From NCBI GenBank assembly GCA_002482805.1, contig DLGR01000021.1, forward strand, positions 1 to 56,974: 56,974 nt of DNA. Reading direction: 5' to 3'. Made by a program: the position numbers and the translations under genes. This document shows, one piece after another, positions 7,800-16,897 of the stretch (the first letter of the stretch is position 1; every line of letters begins with the position of its first letter). The notes under the pieces were generated by a model that was given only the letters and a program-made list of their open reading frames with translations, was not told the origin of the DNA and did no database searches. The DNA is from Micavibrio sp. UBA7689. Lineage in GTDB: Bacteria > Pseudomonadota > Alphaproteobacteria > Micavibrionales > Micavibrionaceae.

Positions 7800-7913
7800 T
7801 AATCGTTAATGTTATCGACAGAGTTATCACCAAGTCCTTCTCCAAGTTTCTTTGTTTCTTTTCAGTGTTCTTCTGAAACTGTTTTAATAAAAACATTCAC
7901 ACGGGTCAAAATT

Positions 7914-8171
7914 ATGAAAACTTCTCGTCAGATTCTGTTGGGCCTTTGCGGCCTGTCCGCTTTTTCTTTGGCCGCTTGCGGCGAAGGATGGGAGCCCGTG
8001 AAATTCCGCGGCCGTGTGCCTTATACGGAAGAACGCACCGCAGGTCCCGGCGTGGAATATGTCCGCGCACATCTTATGCCCGAAAAGACCATCATTCTTC
8101 CTGCCGAAACGCAGATTCAGGATGCGGCCCCCATCTTCGATAAAAAGATGGAAAAAGGCGGCAAGAAATAA
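7914..8171 (+). CDS. Small lipoprotein
   Basis: An 85-residue protein whose N-terminus is a clear lipoprotein signal: MKTSRQ, hydrophobic core, lipobox SLAAC with cysteine near residue 22. The start at 7914 is the only one that gives this signal; the frame is open further upstream without a suitable start. The mature part of about 63 residues shows no recognisable fold. The gap that follows (8172-8402) holds a short direct repeat around TTCGAAAC and an AT-rich promoter-like stretch, but no gene. Confidence 0.6.
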   Translation: MKTSRQILLGLCGLSAFSLAACGEGWEPVKFRGRVPYTEERTAGPGVEYVRAHLMPEKTIILPAETQIQDAAPIFDKKMEKGGKK

Positions 8172-8402
8172 GCCTCCGCCGGACCGGTTAACTTCCCTTT
8201 ACCAGTACGAATACAATTCGAAACAATTTCGAAACGATAGTCATGGACATCTTTCGTATAGTTATTTAACATAATAATATACGGATCGTCTTTCGACCGG
8301 ATCGCCTGATTTTGAAAAAATCCCCCGATCGGCCAGCAAACTCAAACAACAAAGACACCGTTTTAATGCCTGAACAGGGCCGAAAAGGAAAAGGTGGGAA
8401 CC

Positions 8403-9110
8403 ATGTCTGTAAGCGTAGAAACGTATATCGTCATATCATTGATGTTCGCAGTCTTCGCAGCCGTAGCGGCTGTGGGCACGAGCGTCGTATTAGGAGCGGG
8501 GTTCGAGCGCATTCGAGCAGGGCTCGATCAAGTGCGCCGCCAAAGCGGATTTTTCGCGGATGCGATTTATAAATTGGATCAACGCACACAAAAGCTGGAT
8601 GAAGATCAGATGAAATTAAAGTCGGGCATGAACAGCCTTGGCGAACGTATGGACCGTACGGAAAAAACCCATACGTTCCTCGCCGATGCGATTACGTCCG
8701 TCGAACAGCGGATATTGACCGGTTCGCCCAGCCAACCCGTTAATTCGGACATGCGCCCGAAAGTGCGTATCAACAACACGGCCAATACGGTGCCGCAGCA
8801 ACGTCCGCAGCAGCCGCAGCCACAACAAAGAGTCCAGATGAGTGCAGGCTGGATCTCCAAACCCGCCCGCGAGCAAATCAGCATGCCCGTACAGGCGAGC
8901 TTCGACGACCGCCCGCCGATGGAAAATCTGGTTTCCGGTATGTTTCGTGATTATCCAGAAGAAGCACCCATGTCTTCGGACATGCAGGATATGGCCAATG
9001 ACGGCCTGACCGACCCGCAAGACAATAACAGCGGCGGTATTACGACCCTTTTGTCACGGTATTTCATGGGAGAGTCTTCAGGAGGCAGCAAAGGCGTGGT
9101 CTATCATTGA
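8403..9110 (+). CDS. Membrane-anchored coiled-coil protein
   Basis: A 235-residue protein starting at 8403, after AAGGAAAAGGTGGG. One transmembrane helix lies at about residues 8-33. It is followed by a predicted coiled coil (about 38-100) with repeated leucines and charged residues, then a Gln/Pro-rich linker (PQQRPQQPQPQQR) and a low-complexity acidic tail. The layout is that of an inner-membrane protein with a long cytoplasmic or periplasmic stalk. I recognise no family. It ends at a strong terminator. Confidence 0.6.
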   Translation: MSVSVETYIVISLMFAVFAAVAAVGTSVVLGAGFERIRAGLDQVRRQSGFFADAIYKLDQRTQKLDEDQMKLKSGMNSLGERMDRTEKTHTFLADAITSVEQRILTGSPSQPVNSDMRPKVRINNTANTVPQQRPQQPQPQQRVQMSAGWISKPAREQISMPVQASFDDRPPMENLVSGMFRDYPEEAPMSSDMQDMANDGLTDPQDNNSGGITTLLSRYFMGESSGGSKGVVYH

Positions 9111-9140
9111 GAGAACCCCTTCCTTTGCGGCATAGAAGAG

Positions 9141-9168
9141 CGGAGCCCCTAAAAAGGCTCCGTTTTTT
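9141..9168 (+). terminator. Rho-independent terminator
   Basis: CGGAGCC, loop, GGCTCCG, then six T, 30 bp after the coiled-coil gene. Confidence 0.85.
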
Positions 9169-9261
9169 CTGTGGTTTTAAACAAAAAATGACAGGGCCAT
9201 ATCGGGCAGTGTAGACTATAATATATTGAGTTGAATTGATTTTCGGGACATTCGTTCGGGC

Positions 9262-9921
9262 ATGTGGATTTTTCTCTGGATCGTATTATCGGCAATATTG
9301 CTCGGCGCCACGGGCTGGTCGCTGCTTATTCTTTTGCGTCAGAAAAAAGCATGGGAAGCATTTGCCAAATCCAAAAATTTTACCTTTGTGCGCGGGACAT
9401 TCATGGGGCCTGCCGAAATGTCGGGTGTCATAAACGATTACAAAGTTTCTTTCTTCAGTGTCGAGCGCCAATCCGCCGACATGCGTTCGCGCCGCTATAT
9501 GACGGCGCTGGAAATAGAACTTACCGAACCTGTGATCGATGCCGCGGCCATGGGCACTAAAGAAATGCTGCCCTTTCTGCAATCTATCGGCACGCTGAAG
9601 CCGACGAAGATAGAATCTCCGCATTGGGATGAAAGCCTGTTCGCTTTTATACGCAACGAAGAAGCCGTGAAAGCCTATCTGACACCAGAGCGCATCGAAG
9701 CCTATACAGGTATTTTGAAAACGCGCGGTGCGGATATTATCGTCGTGTTCAACGAGAAGAAGCTTGTGGCACGCCTTGAAACGGCAGACCCGATGCAAGA
9801 CGTCGCCAAGATGGATAAGGCCGTTTCGCGCATATTGGGATTGCTCGAGAAGGTACGCCTCACGCCCGAGCAACGCGCGCAATACGCCGCCATGCAACCC
9901 AACACCCAGCCGACCGCATAA
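9262..9921 (+). CDS. Membrane-anchored hypothetical protein
   Basis: A 219-residue protein with one N-terminal transmembrane helix (about residues 3-25), then a basic residue cluster that places the rest in the cytoplasm. The body alternates strands and helices (for example FTFVRGTFMG, VSFFSVERQ, DIIVVFNEKK) without catalytic motifs I recognise. A TATAAT hexamer at 9217 could be its promoter. It is convergent with the alpha-glucosidase gene, with no gap between the two stops. Confidence 0.55.
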   Translation: MWIFLWIVLSAILLGATGWSLLILLRQKKAWEAFAKSKNFTFVRGTFMGPAEMSGVINDYKVSFFSVERQSADMRSRRYMTALEIELTEPVIDAAAMGTKEMLPFLQSIGTLKPTKIESPHWDESLFAFIRNEEAVKAYLTPERIEAYTGILKTRGADIIVVFNEKKLVARLETADPMQDVAKMDKAVSRILGLLEKVRLTPEQRAQYAAMQPNTQPTA

Positions 9922-11484
9922 TTATTTTTCGATAAATTTATATCCGTACGGGTCAAGGCTTACGCCTTCGAATTCGTTTTGTGCGTTTGTCACGTTGAAG
10001 ATACAGATGATTTCCTTACCGTCTTTTTTACGCGCGAATGCGACGATTCCTTCCGGTGATTTTAAAATCTCCACATCACCCGTGCGCATAATCTCGCGTT
10101 CTTTGCGCCATTTCAACAGCGTGCGGTAAGTGTTGAGCACGGAGTCTTTGTCATTGTCCTGTGTATCGACGGCGAGCTCGGTGTGGGACGATTGTACCGG
10201 GAGCCAAGTTTTAGAGGCGGCGGAAAAACCGGCTTGCGGTTTTTTGGAATTCCACGGGAAAGGCGTGCGCGCGCCATCGCGGTTCATGGAATCGGGATAC
10301 ATTTTGATGTCGTATGGGTCTTGCATATCCTCGAAGGCGATTTGTGCTACGGGCAGGCCCAGCTCTTCACCCTGATACAGGCAGACGGAACCTTTAAAAG
10401 ACAGCAGCATGGCCGCGCCCATTTTTGCGTAGGCCTCGCGCACGTCCTCCGTTTGTCCGTGGTTAGATGCAAAGCGTGTGTTGTCGTGATTCCCGAACGC
10501 GTAGGTCATCCAACCGTCGCCGACATGCTGTTCGATAATTTTAACGGCCTCGACGACAGTTTTCTTGTTTAGCGTTTTTCCCGTGAGGATGAAGGAATAG
10601 GCGCTGTGAAGGCGGTTGTTTTCCTGGGTGTATTGCGCGGCGCGGAGCTCACCGTGATCGCCGCCGATTTCACCCATCAAGAAGATATCTTTGTATTCAT
10701 CGGCAACGGCGCGCAGTTCATTCAGCCATTTAAAAGTTTCCGGCGACATATAGGAATAGGCGTTGGAGCGTATCTGTTTTGCCATCGGGTTGGATGGCTG
10801 CATGTCGGATGGCGGCGGTATGTCCGCAGGACGCAGGGGATTATCCTTAAGTTCGGGATGAGAGAGCGCGCAATTGATGACATCCAGCCTGAAGCCATCC
10901 ACCCCCATATCGAGCCAATATCGCGCGGTGTTTTTGATTTCTTCGCGGACCGAACGATTCCAGATATTCAATGCAGGCTGGCAGGTGAGGAAGTGGTGCA
11001 GATAATATTGTTCACGTCCTGCATCCCATTCCCATGCCCCGCCGCCAAAGATAGACAGCCAATTGTTCGGGGGTGTGCCGTCTTGTTTGGCATCCGCCCA
11101 TACATACCAGTCGGCTTTGGGATTGGTTTTGTCTTTGCGGGATTCTTTAAACCATGCGTGTTCGTCCGATGTGTGGGACCAGACCTGATCGAGGATAACT
11201 TTGATTCCGCGCGCGTGGGATTCTTTCAGCAGTTTTTTGAAATCATCCATTGTGCCGAAAATGGGATCTATCGCGCGGTAATCCGAAATGTCGTACCCGA
11301 AATCTTTCATGGGCGATGCAAAGAACGGGGAAATCCACACAGCGTCCACACCCAGTGAGGCGACGTAATCCAGTTTGGAGATGATGCCGGGAAGATCGCC
11401 GATGCCATCGCCGTTGGAATCGCAAAAGCTGCGGGGATAGATTTGATAGATGACCGCACCGCGCCACCATTCTGAATTGCTCAT
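9922..11484 (-). CDS. Alpha-glucosidase, glycoside hydrolase family 13
   Basis: A 520-residue enzyme that cleaves terminal alpha-glucosidic bonds in short oligosaccharides, most likely in the cytoplasm as there is no signal peptide. The GH13 regions are all seen: the start WWRGAVIYQIYPRSF, the calcium-type loop DSNGDGIGDL, the nucleophile D201 in GFRLDVIN, the acid/base E272 in GEIGG and D334 in GNHDNTR. Length and order match the oligo-1,6-glucosidase and alpha-glucosidase group. Exact linkage specificity cannot be read. The gene is divergent from a DMT transporter; substrate uptake genes are not nearby. Confidence 0.9.
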   Translation of the reverse strand: MSNSEWWRGAVIYQIYPRSFCDSNGDGIGDLPGIISKLDYVASLGVDAVWISPFFASPMKDFGYDISDYRAIDPIFGTMDDFKKLLKESHARGIKVILDQVWSHTSDEHAWFKESRKDKTNPKADWYVWADAKQDGTPPNNWLSIFGGGAWEWDAGREQYYLHHFLTCQPALNIWNRSVREEIKNTARYWLDMGVDGFRLDVINCALSHPELKDNPLRPADIPPPSDMQPSNPMAKQIRSNAYSYMSPETFKWLNELRAVADEYKDIFLMGEIGGDHGELRAAQYTQENNRLHSAYSFILTGKTLNKKTVVEAVKIIEQHVGDGWMTYAFGNHDNTRFASNHGQTEDVREAYAKMGAAMLLSFKGSVCLYQGEELGLPVAQIAFEDMQDPYDIKMYPDSMNRDGARTPFPWNSKKPQAGFSAASKTWLPVQSSHTELAVDTQDNDKDSVLNTYRTLLKWRKEREIMRTGDVEILKSPEGIVAFARKKDGKEIICIFNVTNAQNEFEGVSLDPYGYKFIEK

Positions 11485-11548
11485 AGTCTTGAAAACCCTT
11501 TATTTACCTTACCTATTCTGAAATCATAGTGAGCAGGAGTCAAACCCC

Positions 11549-12430
11549 ATGGAATTTCCCCTTTGGGCCGTGTTCGGCCTTTCAGCCGCCAGTTTCTCGG
11601 CCATCTTCATGCTTATTCAGGAACGGCTGAAAATCAGCGGTTTCGCCATGGCTTTCTGGAACAAGGTCGGCTGTGTTTTGTTCACGCTGCCGCTCGCGAT
11701 TTATTTCGGGTTTCCCGACAATCCCATGTTCTATGTGGTTATCTTCGGCGGCGCGATTTTGTGGATCATCAGCGATGTGTATTTTTTCAACGCGATACCC
11801 AAAGTGGGGGCGGGCACGGTTTCACGCGTGTTGCCTATCGCCATCATACTCAGTTTCTTTTTTTGGTTTGTGTTCGATCCCGCGCTTTTGCAAAAATATC
11901 TGGCCGAACCGATCAAGAGCGGATTGTTGGTGGTTACGCTTTGCGCGTCTGTTTATTTCGCAACACGCCTGCGCAATTGCCCCATATCATGGGAAGCCAT
12001 ACGCATTCTATGGTTTGTGATTGCGGCATCGGTGGCGGGACCGATTCTGATGAAAATCATCACCCAGCAAACCCCGATAGAAAAAGGCCCTTTCGCATTC
12101 GTTTTTTCCGAAGCGCTTTTCATGATCACATGCTGGCTTTTGTGGTGGATCGTCAGAAAACCCGTTCCGCGCGAAGTGCTGTTTGATAAAAGAGCCATTA
12201 AAGGCGGCATATTGATCGGCAGCATTTCCTGCTTGATGGTGGCGTCGAATTTTGCCGCTACGGCTTATGTCGATAATCCCGCGCTGGTGCCTGCGGTGAA
12301 ATTCATGGATACGGTGATTATTCTGGTTGTTTATAAAATGACGGGCCGTAAAGAAGAGGCGGATATCATATCGGGCTTGGGCATCGTTGCCTGCGCCGCC
12401 GTGATCGTGCTGCTCAAATCCATGGCATAA
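11549..12430 (+). CDS. DMT-superfamily (EamA-like) transporter
   Basis: A 293-residue inner-membrane protein with about ten hydrophobic helices in two halves, the typical layout of drug/metabolite transporters. The start at 11549 follows GCAGGAGTC. The pattern FWNKVGCVLFTLPLA in the first half and VKFMDTVIILVVY in the second fit the EamA fold. The substrate cannot be told. It stands alone between the divergent glucosidase gene and a terminator. Confidence 0.7.
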   Translation: MEFPLWAVFGLSAASFSAIFMLIQERLKISGFAMAFWNKVGCVLFTLPLAIYFGFPDNPMFYVVIFGGAILWIISDVYFFNAIPKVGAGTVSRVLPIAIILSFFFWFVFDPALLQKYLAEPIKSGLLVVTLCASVYFATRLRNCPISWEAIRILWFVIAASVAGPILMKIITQQTPIEKGPFAFVFSEALFMITCWLLWWIVRKPVPREVLFDKRAIKGGILIGSISCLMVASNFAATAYVDNPALVPAVKFMDTVIILVVYKMTGRKEEADIISGLGIVACAAVIVLLKSMA

Positions 12431-12431
12431 A

Positions 12432-12457
12432 AAAATCCCCGCCGAAGCGGGGATTTT
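12432..12457. terminator. Bidirectional terminator
   Basis: AAAATCCCCGC, loop CGAA, GCGGGGATTTT. It separates the convergent transporter and cyclophilin genes. Confidence 0.85.
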
Positions 12458-12462
12458 CTGAA

Positions 12463-12996
12463 TTATTTGGCGTCGGCTGCAAGTTGCATTTTGACGATTT
12501 TGTCAGGATCAGACGGCGGTTCGCCGCGTTTGATCTTGTCGACAAATTCCATGCCGGAAACAACCTGACCCCAAACGGTGTATTGTTTGTTCAGGAAGCT
12601 GCAGTCATCGAAGCAGATGAACCATTGGCTGTTTGCTGTGTCGGGATCATTCGTACGGGCAGCACCGATGGCACCGCGACCGAAATTGTAATCATTGAAT
12701 TCAGCCTTCAGATCGGGAAGTTCGGAACCGCCCGAGCCTGTGCCCGTCGGGTCACCCGTTTGAGCCATGAAGCCGTCGATCACGCGATGGAACGTCAGGC
12801 CATCATAAAAGCCTTTTTTCGTGAGTTCTTTGATACGCGCAACGTGGTTAGGCGCGATATCGGGCATCAACTTCACGACGACGCGGCCGTCTTTGAGGTC
12901 TATATATAATGTGTTTTGCGGATCAAGATCAGCGGCGGATGCAGAAGCGGTCATAAGGATAAAACTCCCGAGTAAGAGGGCTAATTTTCTGAGCAT
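12463..12996 (-). CDS. Peptidyl-prolyl isomerase, cyclophilin type, exported
   Basis: A 177-residue cyclophilin that interconverts cis and trans proline bonds. A signal peptide (cleavage after ASASA) places it in the periplasm. Family motifs include FYDGLTFHRVIDGFMAQTGD, with the catalytic Arg in FHRV, then GRGAIGAART, SQWFICF and WGQVVSGM. The loop is the short bacterial form. It is a single gene and probably assists folding of exported proteins, like PpiA. Confidence 0.93.
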   Translation of the reverse strand: MLRKLALLLGSFILMTASASAADLDPQNTLYIDLKDGRVVVKLMPDIAPNHVARIKELTKKGFYDGLTFHRVIDGFMAQTGDPTGTGSGGSELPDLKAEFNDYNFGRGAIGAARTNDPDTANSQWFICFDDCSFLNKQYTVWGQVVSGMEFVDKIKRGEPPSDPDKIVKMQLAADAK

Positions 12997-13080
12997 GATA
13001 ATTCCTTCATTTCAGATGGGTTAATGGGTTACAGGGGTGCCACAGCGCGGGTGGAAACACAAGAGGGTGTGTTCATAAGC

Positions 13081-13422
13081 CTATATTGCGGCGAGAACCC
13101 TGCAAGGCGCGGTGCAGGTGGAGGGGCAGCTATGGGAAATCGTTTCCGGCGCGCGCGAAGGGCGCGGAGGAAAGGTTTCGCCCCGATAAAATCCGGCATC
13201 CTGAATATGTTCGGCTAGCGAGGGCAGGCACGTGGTGCAGGCTTTTTGATGGGGACTGCCTTTTTCACGTTCCGCTTCCTCGTCCTTTTTCTTGCGCATG
13301 GTGTTGTAGGCAACGCCGACGGCTCTTTTGATGCTCCCCGCGGCAACGAGATCATCGGCATGATTGGTGGTGACGTTGTTGAAATCCGTGGTCGTAAAGA
13401 CCTGACAGGAGCATTCGATCAT
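13081..13422 (-). CDS. Bfd-like [2Fe-2S] protein, divergent second copy
   Basis: A 113-residue protein that resembles bacterioferritin-associated ferredoxin. It starts MIECSCQ and has C4-x-C6, then C62-x2-C65, the four-cysteine pattern of the Bfd domain. The spacing between the pairs is 55 residues instead of about 34, owing to a charged insert (MRKKKDEEAEREKG). The C-terminal tail adds two more cysteines. It follows the typical bfd gene by 14 bp on the same strand and probably shares its mRNA. Whether it still binds a cluster is not certain. Confidence 0.55.
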   Translation of the reverse strand: MIECSCQVFTTTDFNNVTTNHADDLVAAGSIKRAVGVAYNTMRKKKDEEAEREKGSPHQKACTTCLPSLAEHIQDAGFYRGETFPPRPSRAPETISHSCPSTCTAPCRVLAAI

Positions 13423-13436
13423 GTTCGTAATTCTTC

Positions 13437-13670
13437 TTATTCTGCGGCTTCGAAGATGACTTCCGGCAGATCTTCCTTGATCTTGCGCACGCCTTCAGCA
13501 GATTGGTGATCCACGATCATATCCTTGATCATGCACATGCAGGAACCGCAGTTGGGGCCTTTGCCGGAGCAGGCCTTATAGATTTGTGCGGGCGTGTTGC
13601 GGACCTCGGGATCAGCGAGAGCGCATTTCACGTCTTTGTCCGTAAACGGATTGCACATGCAGACATACAT
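13437..13670 (-). CDS. bfd: Bacterioferritin-associated ferredoxin
   Basis: A 77-residue [2Fe-2S] ferredoxin that passes electrons to bacterioferritin so that stored iron can be released. The cluster ligands are C4 and C6 (VCMCNPFTDKDV) and C41 and C44 (NCGSCMC), with normal spacing. Its neighbours fit: bacterioferritin lies 540 bp away and a Fur-like box sits upstream at 13757. The start at 13670 is the only one that keeps the first cysteine pair. Confidence 0.85.
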   Translation of the reverse strand: MYVCMCNPFTDKDVKCALADPEVRNTPAQIYKACSGKGPNCGSCMCMIKDMIVDHQSAEGVRKIKEDLPEVIFEAAE

Positions 13671-13756
13671 TAACAGGACACCCCTTAACTATAGTGAGCT
13701 GGAACCAGCTTGCTTGTTCAACCTTAAGCGAAACTGAAAACCATTCGCAACTAGAA

Positions 13757-13775
13757 AATGCGAGTTATTCTCATT
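13757..13775. promoter_or_regulatory. Fur-like iron box
   Basis: AATGCGAGTTATTCTCATT, an imperfect 19-bp palindrome of the Fur-box type (AATG...CATT ends, TTATTCTCATT half). It lies 87 bp upstream of bfd and 47 bp upstream of the divergent gene at 13822, so it could control both. Bfd genes are often iron-regulated, which supports the call. Confidence 0.5.
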
Positions 13776-13821
13776 TCCCTTTTGCTAAGGCGCGTAAAAT
13801 GGGGCATAAAGACAATTAATC

Positions 13822-14217
13822 ATGAAAAATCAAAGGTATATAGAGCCCGAGTTACCTGCGCCCTACTGGCAAAAGCTCTTTGATATAGAGGGCTTGGAAG
13901 CTCTTATGCAGGGCACCGCACGGGCGGGTAAGCCGATTTCCTATGCCGAAACGCTGGATTGTCTCGGCCTGCGATTCTCACGGCCCAAGATGCGCGCGCT
14001 ATGCGTGGCGCTCGGTGAGGTCGATCGTCGGGCGGCCAAGAAGAAACAGCCAGAACTTGCTGTGCTCGTAGTGCGCGCGTCCGATAAAATTCCGGGTGCG
14101 GGATGGTGGGCGGAGCGCGACGACCCAAAATATAAAGGGCCTTGGGAGGGTCCCAAGGCCGCAAAATATATAAAAGCCATTCAAGAGAAGGCGTTCGATT
14201 ACTGGGCTAAGCGTTAG
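13822..14217 (+). CDS. Small hypothetical protein between bfd and bfr
   Basis: A 131-residue soluble protein. The middle part, KPISYAETLDCLGL, then PELAVLVVRASDKIPGAGWW, resembles a domain seen in phage and restriction-type proteins in which a winged-helix-like start precedes a PG-x-G-W/F motif. I cannot name the family with confidence. It starts 47 bp from the Fur-like box and its stop overlaps that of bfr by 4 bp (convergent). Confidence 0.5.
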   Translation: MKNQRYIEPELPAPYWQKLFDIEGLEALMQGTARAGKPISYAETLDCLGLRFSRPKMRALCVALGEVDRRAAKKKQPELAVLVVRASDKIPGAGWWAERDDPKYKGPWEGPKAAKYIKAIQEKAFDYWAKR

Positions 14218-14705
14218 CCTTCGTGTTGATCCATTGCAGCGTCGGAATTCAATTGAATGTATTTTTCAATGCCGATCGTTTTAATCATCATAAGCTGGGT
14301 CAGCAGAAAATCCTGATGGCCTTCTTCGTCGGTCAGGATTTTGATGAATAGATCGCGCGTCACGTAATCATTCGCTTCTTCGCAATCCTTGATACCGGCG
14401 CGATAGTTGGCAATGCCTTCTTCTTCTAATTTCAAATCACCCGATAGAACCTCTTCTACTTTTTCGCCGACATATAGCTTGCCGAGTTCCTGTAAATTCG
14501 GAAGACCTTCGAGCAAAAGGATACGTTTGATCAGAAGATCCGCATGACGCATTTCTTCTATCGATTCCTTGTATTCATGTTTCGCGAGTTTCGTTACGCC
14601 CCAGTCTTCCAGCATTCTGGAGTGGAGAAAGTATTGGTTGATGGCCGTCAGTTCGCCTTTGAGTGCGAGATTGAGGCGCTTGAGAACTTGTGGGTTGCCT
14701 TTCAT
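14214..14705 (-). CDS. bfr: Bacterioferritin
   Basis: A 163-residue four-helix ferritin that oxidises Fe(II) and stores it as a mineral in a 24-subunit shell. Diiron ligands are seen: E18 in GELTAINQY, E51 and H54 in EEMRHAD, E94 in AIANYRAG-type context (EEEGIANYRAG) and E127/H130 in DEEGHQDFL. A methionine near 52 (EEMRHA) matches the haem ligand position. The length is normal. Bfd genes and a Fur-like box lie downstream, forming a small iron storage group. Confidence 0.93.
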   Translation of the reverse strand: MKGNPQVLKRLNLALKGELTAINQYFLHSRMLEDWGVTKLAKHEYKESIEEMRHADLLIKRILLLEGLPNLQELGKLYVGEKVEEVLSGDLKLEEEGIANYRAGIKDCEEANDYVTRDLFIKILTDEEGHQDFLLTQLMMIKTIGIEKYIQLNSDAAMDQHEG

Positions 14706-14863
14706 GGCTTTTCTCCATTGGTTGGAATTGTGAGGCTATATATACCGCTTCCAACGGTTGAGGGGAATAGTTGTTCGCAAAATTATGAAGATTTTAACGT
14801 CATTGGCGGAAAACGGCGCGACTCCGCCGCGCGGAAAATAAGAATGGTTTTTAGTTGCAGGGT

Positions 14864-16162
14864 TTAAGCAACGACCGCTTCGATTATATCGCCTACGGCC
14901 GCGATATAATCTTCGTATTGGAAGATTTTTTCGAGATCTTTTGCCGCGATCTTGGCGATGACTTCGGCGTCTTGTTTCAAAAGATCGATGAGCTTTTTCT
15001 GGCCGCGCGATTCCCATACCTGCATCGCGTTGCGTTGAACGATGCGGTAGGCATCTTCGCGGGCAATACCGGCTTGGGTAAGAGCCAGCAGAACTTTTTG
15101 TGAGAAGACGAGGCCGCCCATTTTTTCGAGGTTATCCATCATCGTATCCGGATAGACGAGAAGTTTTTCAATGACGTTCGCGAGGCGCGCGAGCGCGAAA
15201 TCCAGCGCGATGCAGGCATCGGGTGCCATGATGCGTTCGACCGAGGAGTGCGAAATGTCGCGCTCATGCCACAGCGCGACGTTTTCAAGCGCGGGAACAA
15301 CGGAAGCACGCACCACGCGGGCGAGGCCCGTCAGGTTTTCGGTGAGAATGGGGTTTCTCTTGTGCGGCATGGCGGAGGAGCCTTTTTGGCCGGGAGAAAA
15401 GAATTCTTCCGCTTCGCGCACTTCGGTACGTTGCAAATGGCGGATTTCGATCGCAAGGTTTTCAATGGAAGAGGCGATCACGCCGAGCGTGGCGAAGAAC
15501 ATGGCGTGGCGGTCACGCGGTATCACTTGCGTGGAAACATCTTCGGGACGCAGGCCAAGTTTGGAGCCGACATATTTTTGAATTTCGGGGGAAACGGTGG
15601 CGTAAGTGCCGACTGCGCCGGAGATGGAACATACGGCGATTTCCGCACGGGCATTTTTCAAACGTTCTTTCGCGCGTTTGAATGCGGCGTAATGACCCGC
15701 CAGTTTGAACCCGAACGTGGTTGGTTCGGCGTGTATGCCGTGAGAACGGCCGATTGTGAGTGTGCCTTTGTGTTCCAGCGCGCGTTTTTTCAGGGCTGCC
15801 AAAACATCGTCGAGATCTTTGAGCAAGATATCGGCGGCTTGGGTGAGTTGCACAGAGAATGCGGTGTCGATGACATCGCTTGATGTCATGCCTTGATGGA
15901 CATATCTTGAATCTTCGCCGACATATTCGGCGACGGATGTTAAAAATGCGATGACGTCGTGTTTTACTTCTTTTTCGATTTCATCAATGCGTGCGATATC
16001 GAATTTACCTTTTTCACGCAAGGATTTGGGAACGGATTTCGGCACGGTCCCCATCTCGGCCATTTTTTCGGCGGCCAGTGTTTCGATTTCAAGCCATATT
16101 TTAAAACGGTTGTCGGCTTCGAAAATTTCGGCCATGGCGGGGCGGGTGTAACGGGGGATCAT
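14864..16162 (-). CDS. purB: Adenylosuccinate lyase
   Basis: A 432-residue lyase of purine synthesis that acts twice: on SAICAR to AICAR and on adenylosuccinate to AMP, releasing fumarate. The fumarase/lyase signature GSSAMPHKRNP is present, as are TSSDVIDTA and the catalytic histidine region GRSHGIHAEPTTFG. The start MIPRYTRPAM is the usual one. Length and motifs fit the short PurB type of alphaproteobacteria. It is divergent from a Nudix-like gene. Confidence 0.95.
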   Translation of the reverse strand: MIPRYTRPAMAEIFEADNRFKIWLEIETLAAEKMAEMGTVPKSVPKSLREKGKFDIARIDEIEKEVKHDVIAFLTSVAEYVGEDSRYVHQGMTSSDVIDTAFSVQLTQAADILLKDLDDVLAALKKRALEHKGTLTIGRSHGIHAEPTTFGFKLAGHYAAFKRAKERLKNARAEIAVCSISGAVGTYATVSPEIQKYVGSKLGLRPEDVSTQVIPRDRHAMFFATLGVIASSIENLAIEIRHLQRTEVREAEEFFSPGQKGSSAMPHKRNPILTENLTGLARVVRASVVPALENVALWHERDISHSSVERIMAPDACIALDFALARLANVIEKLLVYPDTMMDNLEKMGGLVFSQKVLLALTQAGIAREDAYRIVQRNAMQVWESRGQKKLIDLLKQDAEVIAKIAAKDLEKIFQYEDYIAAVGDIIEAVVA

Positions 16163-16317
16163 GATTCCTCTAACATCTTTGAATTCTTAGGCTTTTTAGC
16201 ATTTAACCTCGACAGATTTCAAAGGGTTTTTGCAGTGCGGCTGAAAAATCGCGCAAATCGGCGTATACTGGTCGCAATAGTCAAGAAAACTAACAAAAAA
16301 CATCAGGGAGATATAAA

Positions 16318-16896
16318 ATGGCCTTCACATATGCCTTCGCTCAGGCGTCGCCTTGCCGTGCCGTTCTGGGTTACGAAATCAAAGACAATACCCTCAATCT
16401 TCTCACCACGTTTTGTGACGCTTCCGTCGGGGGCGGCCGCAGCAACATGGCCGGCGGTTTCGACGAGATCGGCAAATTCCTGCAAGGCCCGCCCGATGCC
16501 GTTATGGACGGCGACGAAGAGCTTTATCGCGAATGTAAGGAAGAACTCGGCGACGAATTCGAAAACATTATCCCGTATGCTGATTTTCATGAACGCGTAG
16601 AGCATTTGTGGGACGGTAAGCGGCGCGTGGGCGGTTCACAAATCGTGCACGACATTACGCAAAAGGCGCTGCGCTTCAAGGATGGAGAGCTTGATGCCAT
16701 TCTTGCATTGCCGCGCACGGAAGAACGCGTGGGGTTCAAGGTGGAAAGTTTTTTGCTGGATTCCTTCACCGATGCCGCGGATGCGGAAGAGAAGGTGCGG
16801 GAACGTCTGTCCGATTACCGCCACAAGGTGGAGGTGGACGGCGCGGTGCGTTTGGTTCAGCAGGTCATGAAGCGGGAATTACGCGTGGCGGCGTGA
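16318..16896 (+). CDS. Nudix-like hydrolase
   Basis: A 192-residue protein with the C-terminal half of a Nudix box, RECKEELGDE, preceded by GGFDEIGKFLQGPPD. The box is longer than the usual 23 residues, so the fit is partial. Nudix enzymes cleave nucleoside diphosphate derivatives; the substrate here cannot be told. The ATG at 16318 follows GGGAG. It ends 2 bp from the convergent acetyltransferase gene. Confidence 0.5.
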   Translation: MAFTYAFAQASPCRAVLGYEIKDNTLNLLTTFCDASVGGGRSNMAGGFDEIGKFLQGPPDAVMDGDEELYRECKEELGDEFENIIPYADFHERVEHLWDGKRRVGGSQIVHDITQKALRFKDGELDAILALPRTEERVGFKVESFLLDSFTDAADAEEKVRERLSDYRHKVEVDGAVRLVQQVMKRELRVAA

Positions 16897-16897
16897 G

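Noticed and set aside
7708..7913. Replication origin
   Set aside because: Only one perfect DnaA box and weak neighbours, no AT-rich unwinding tract, no parAB, dnaA or hemE near.
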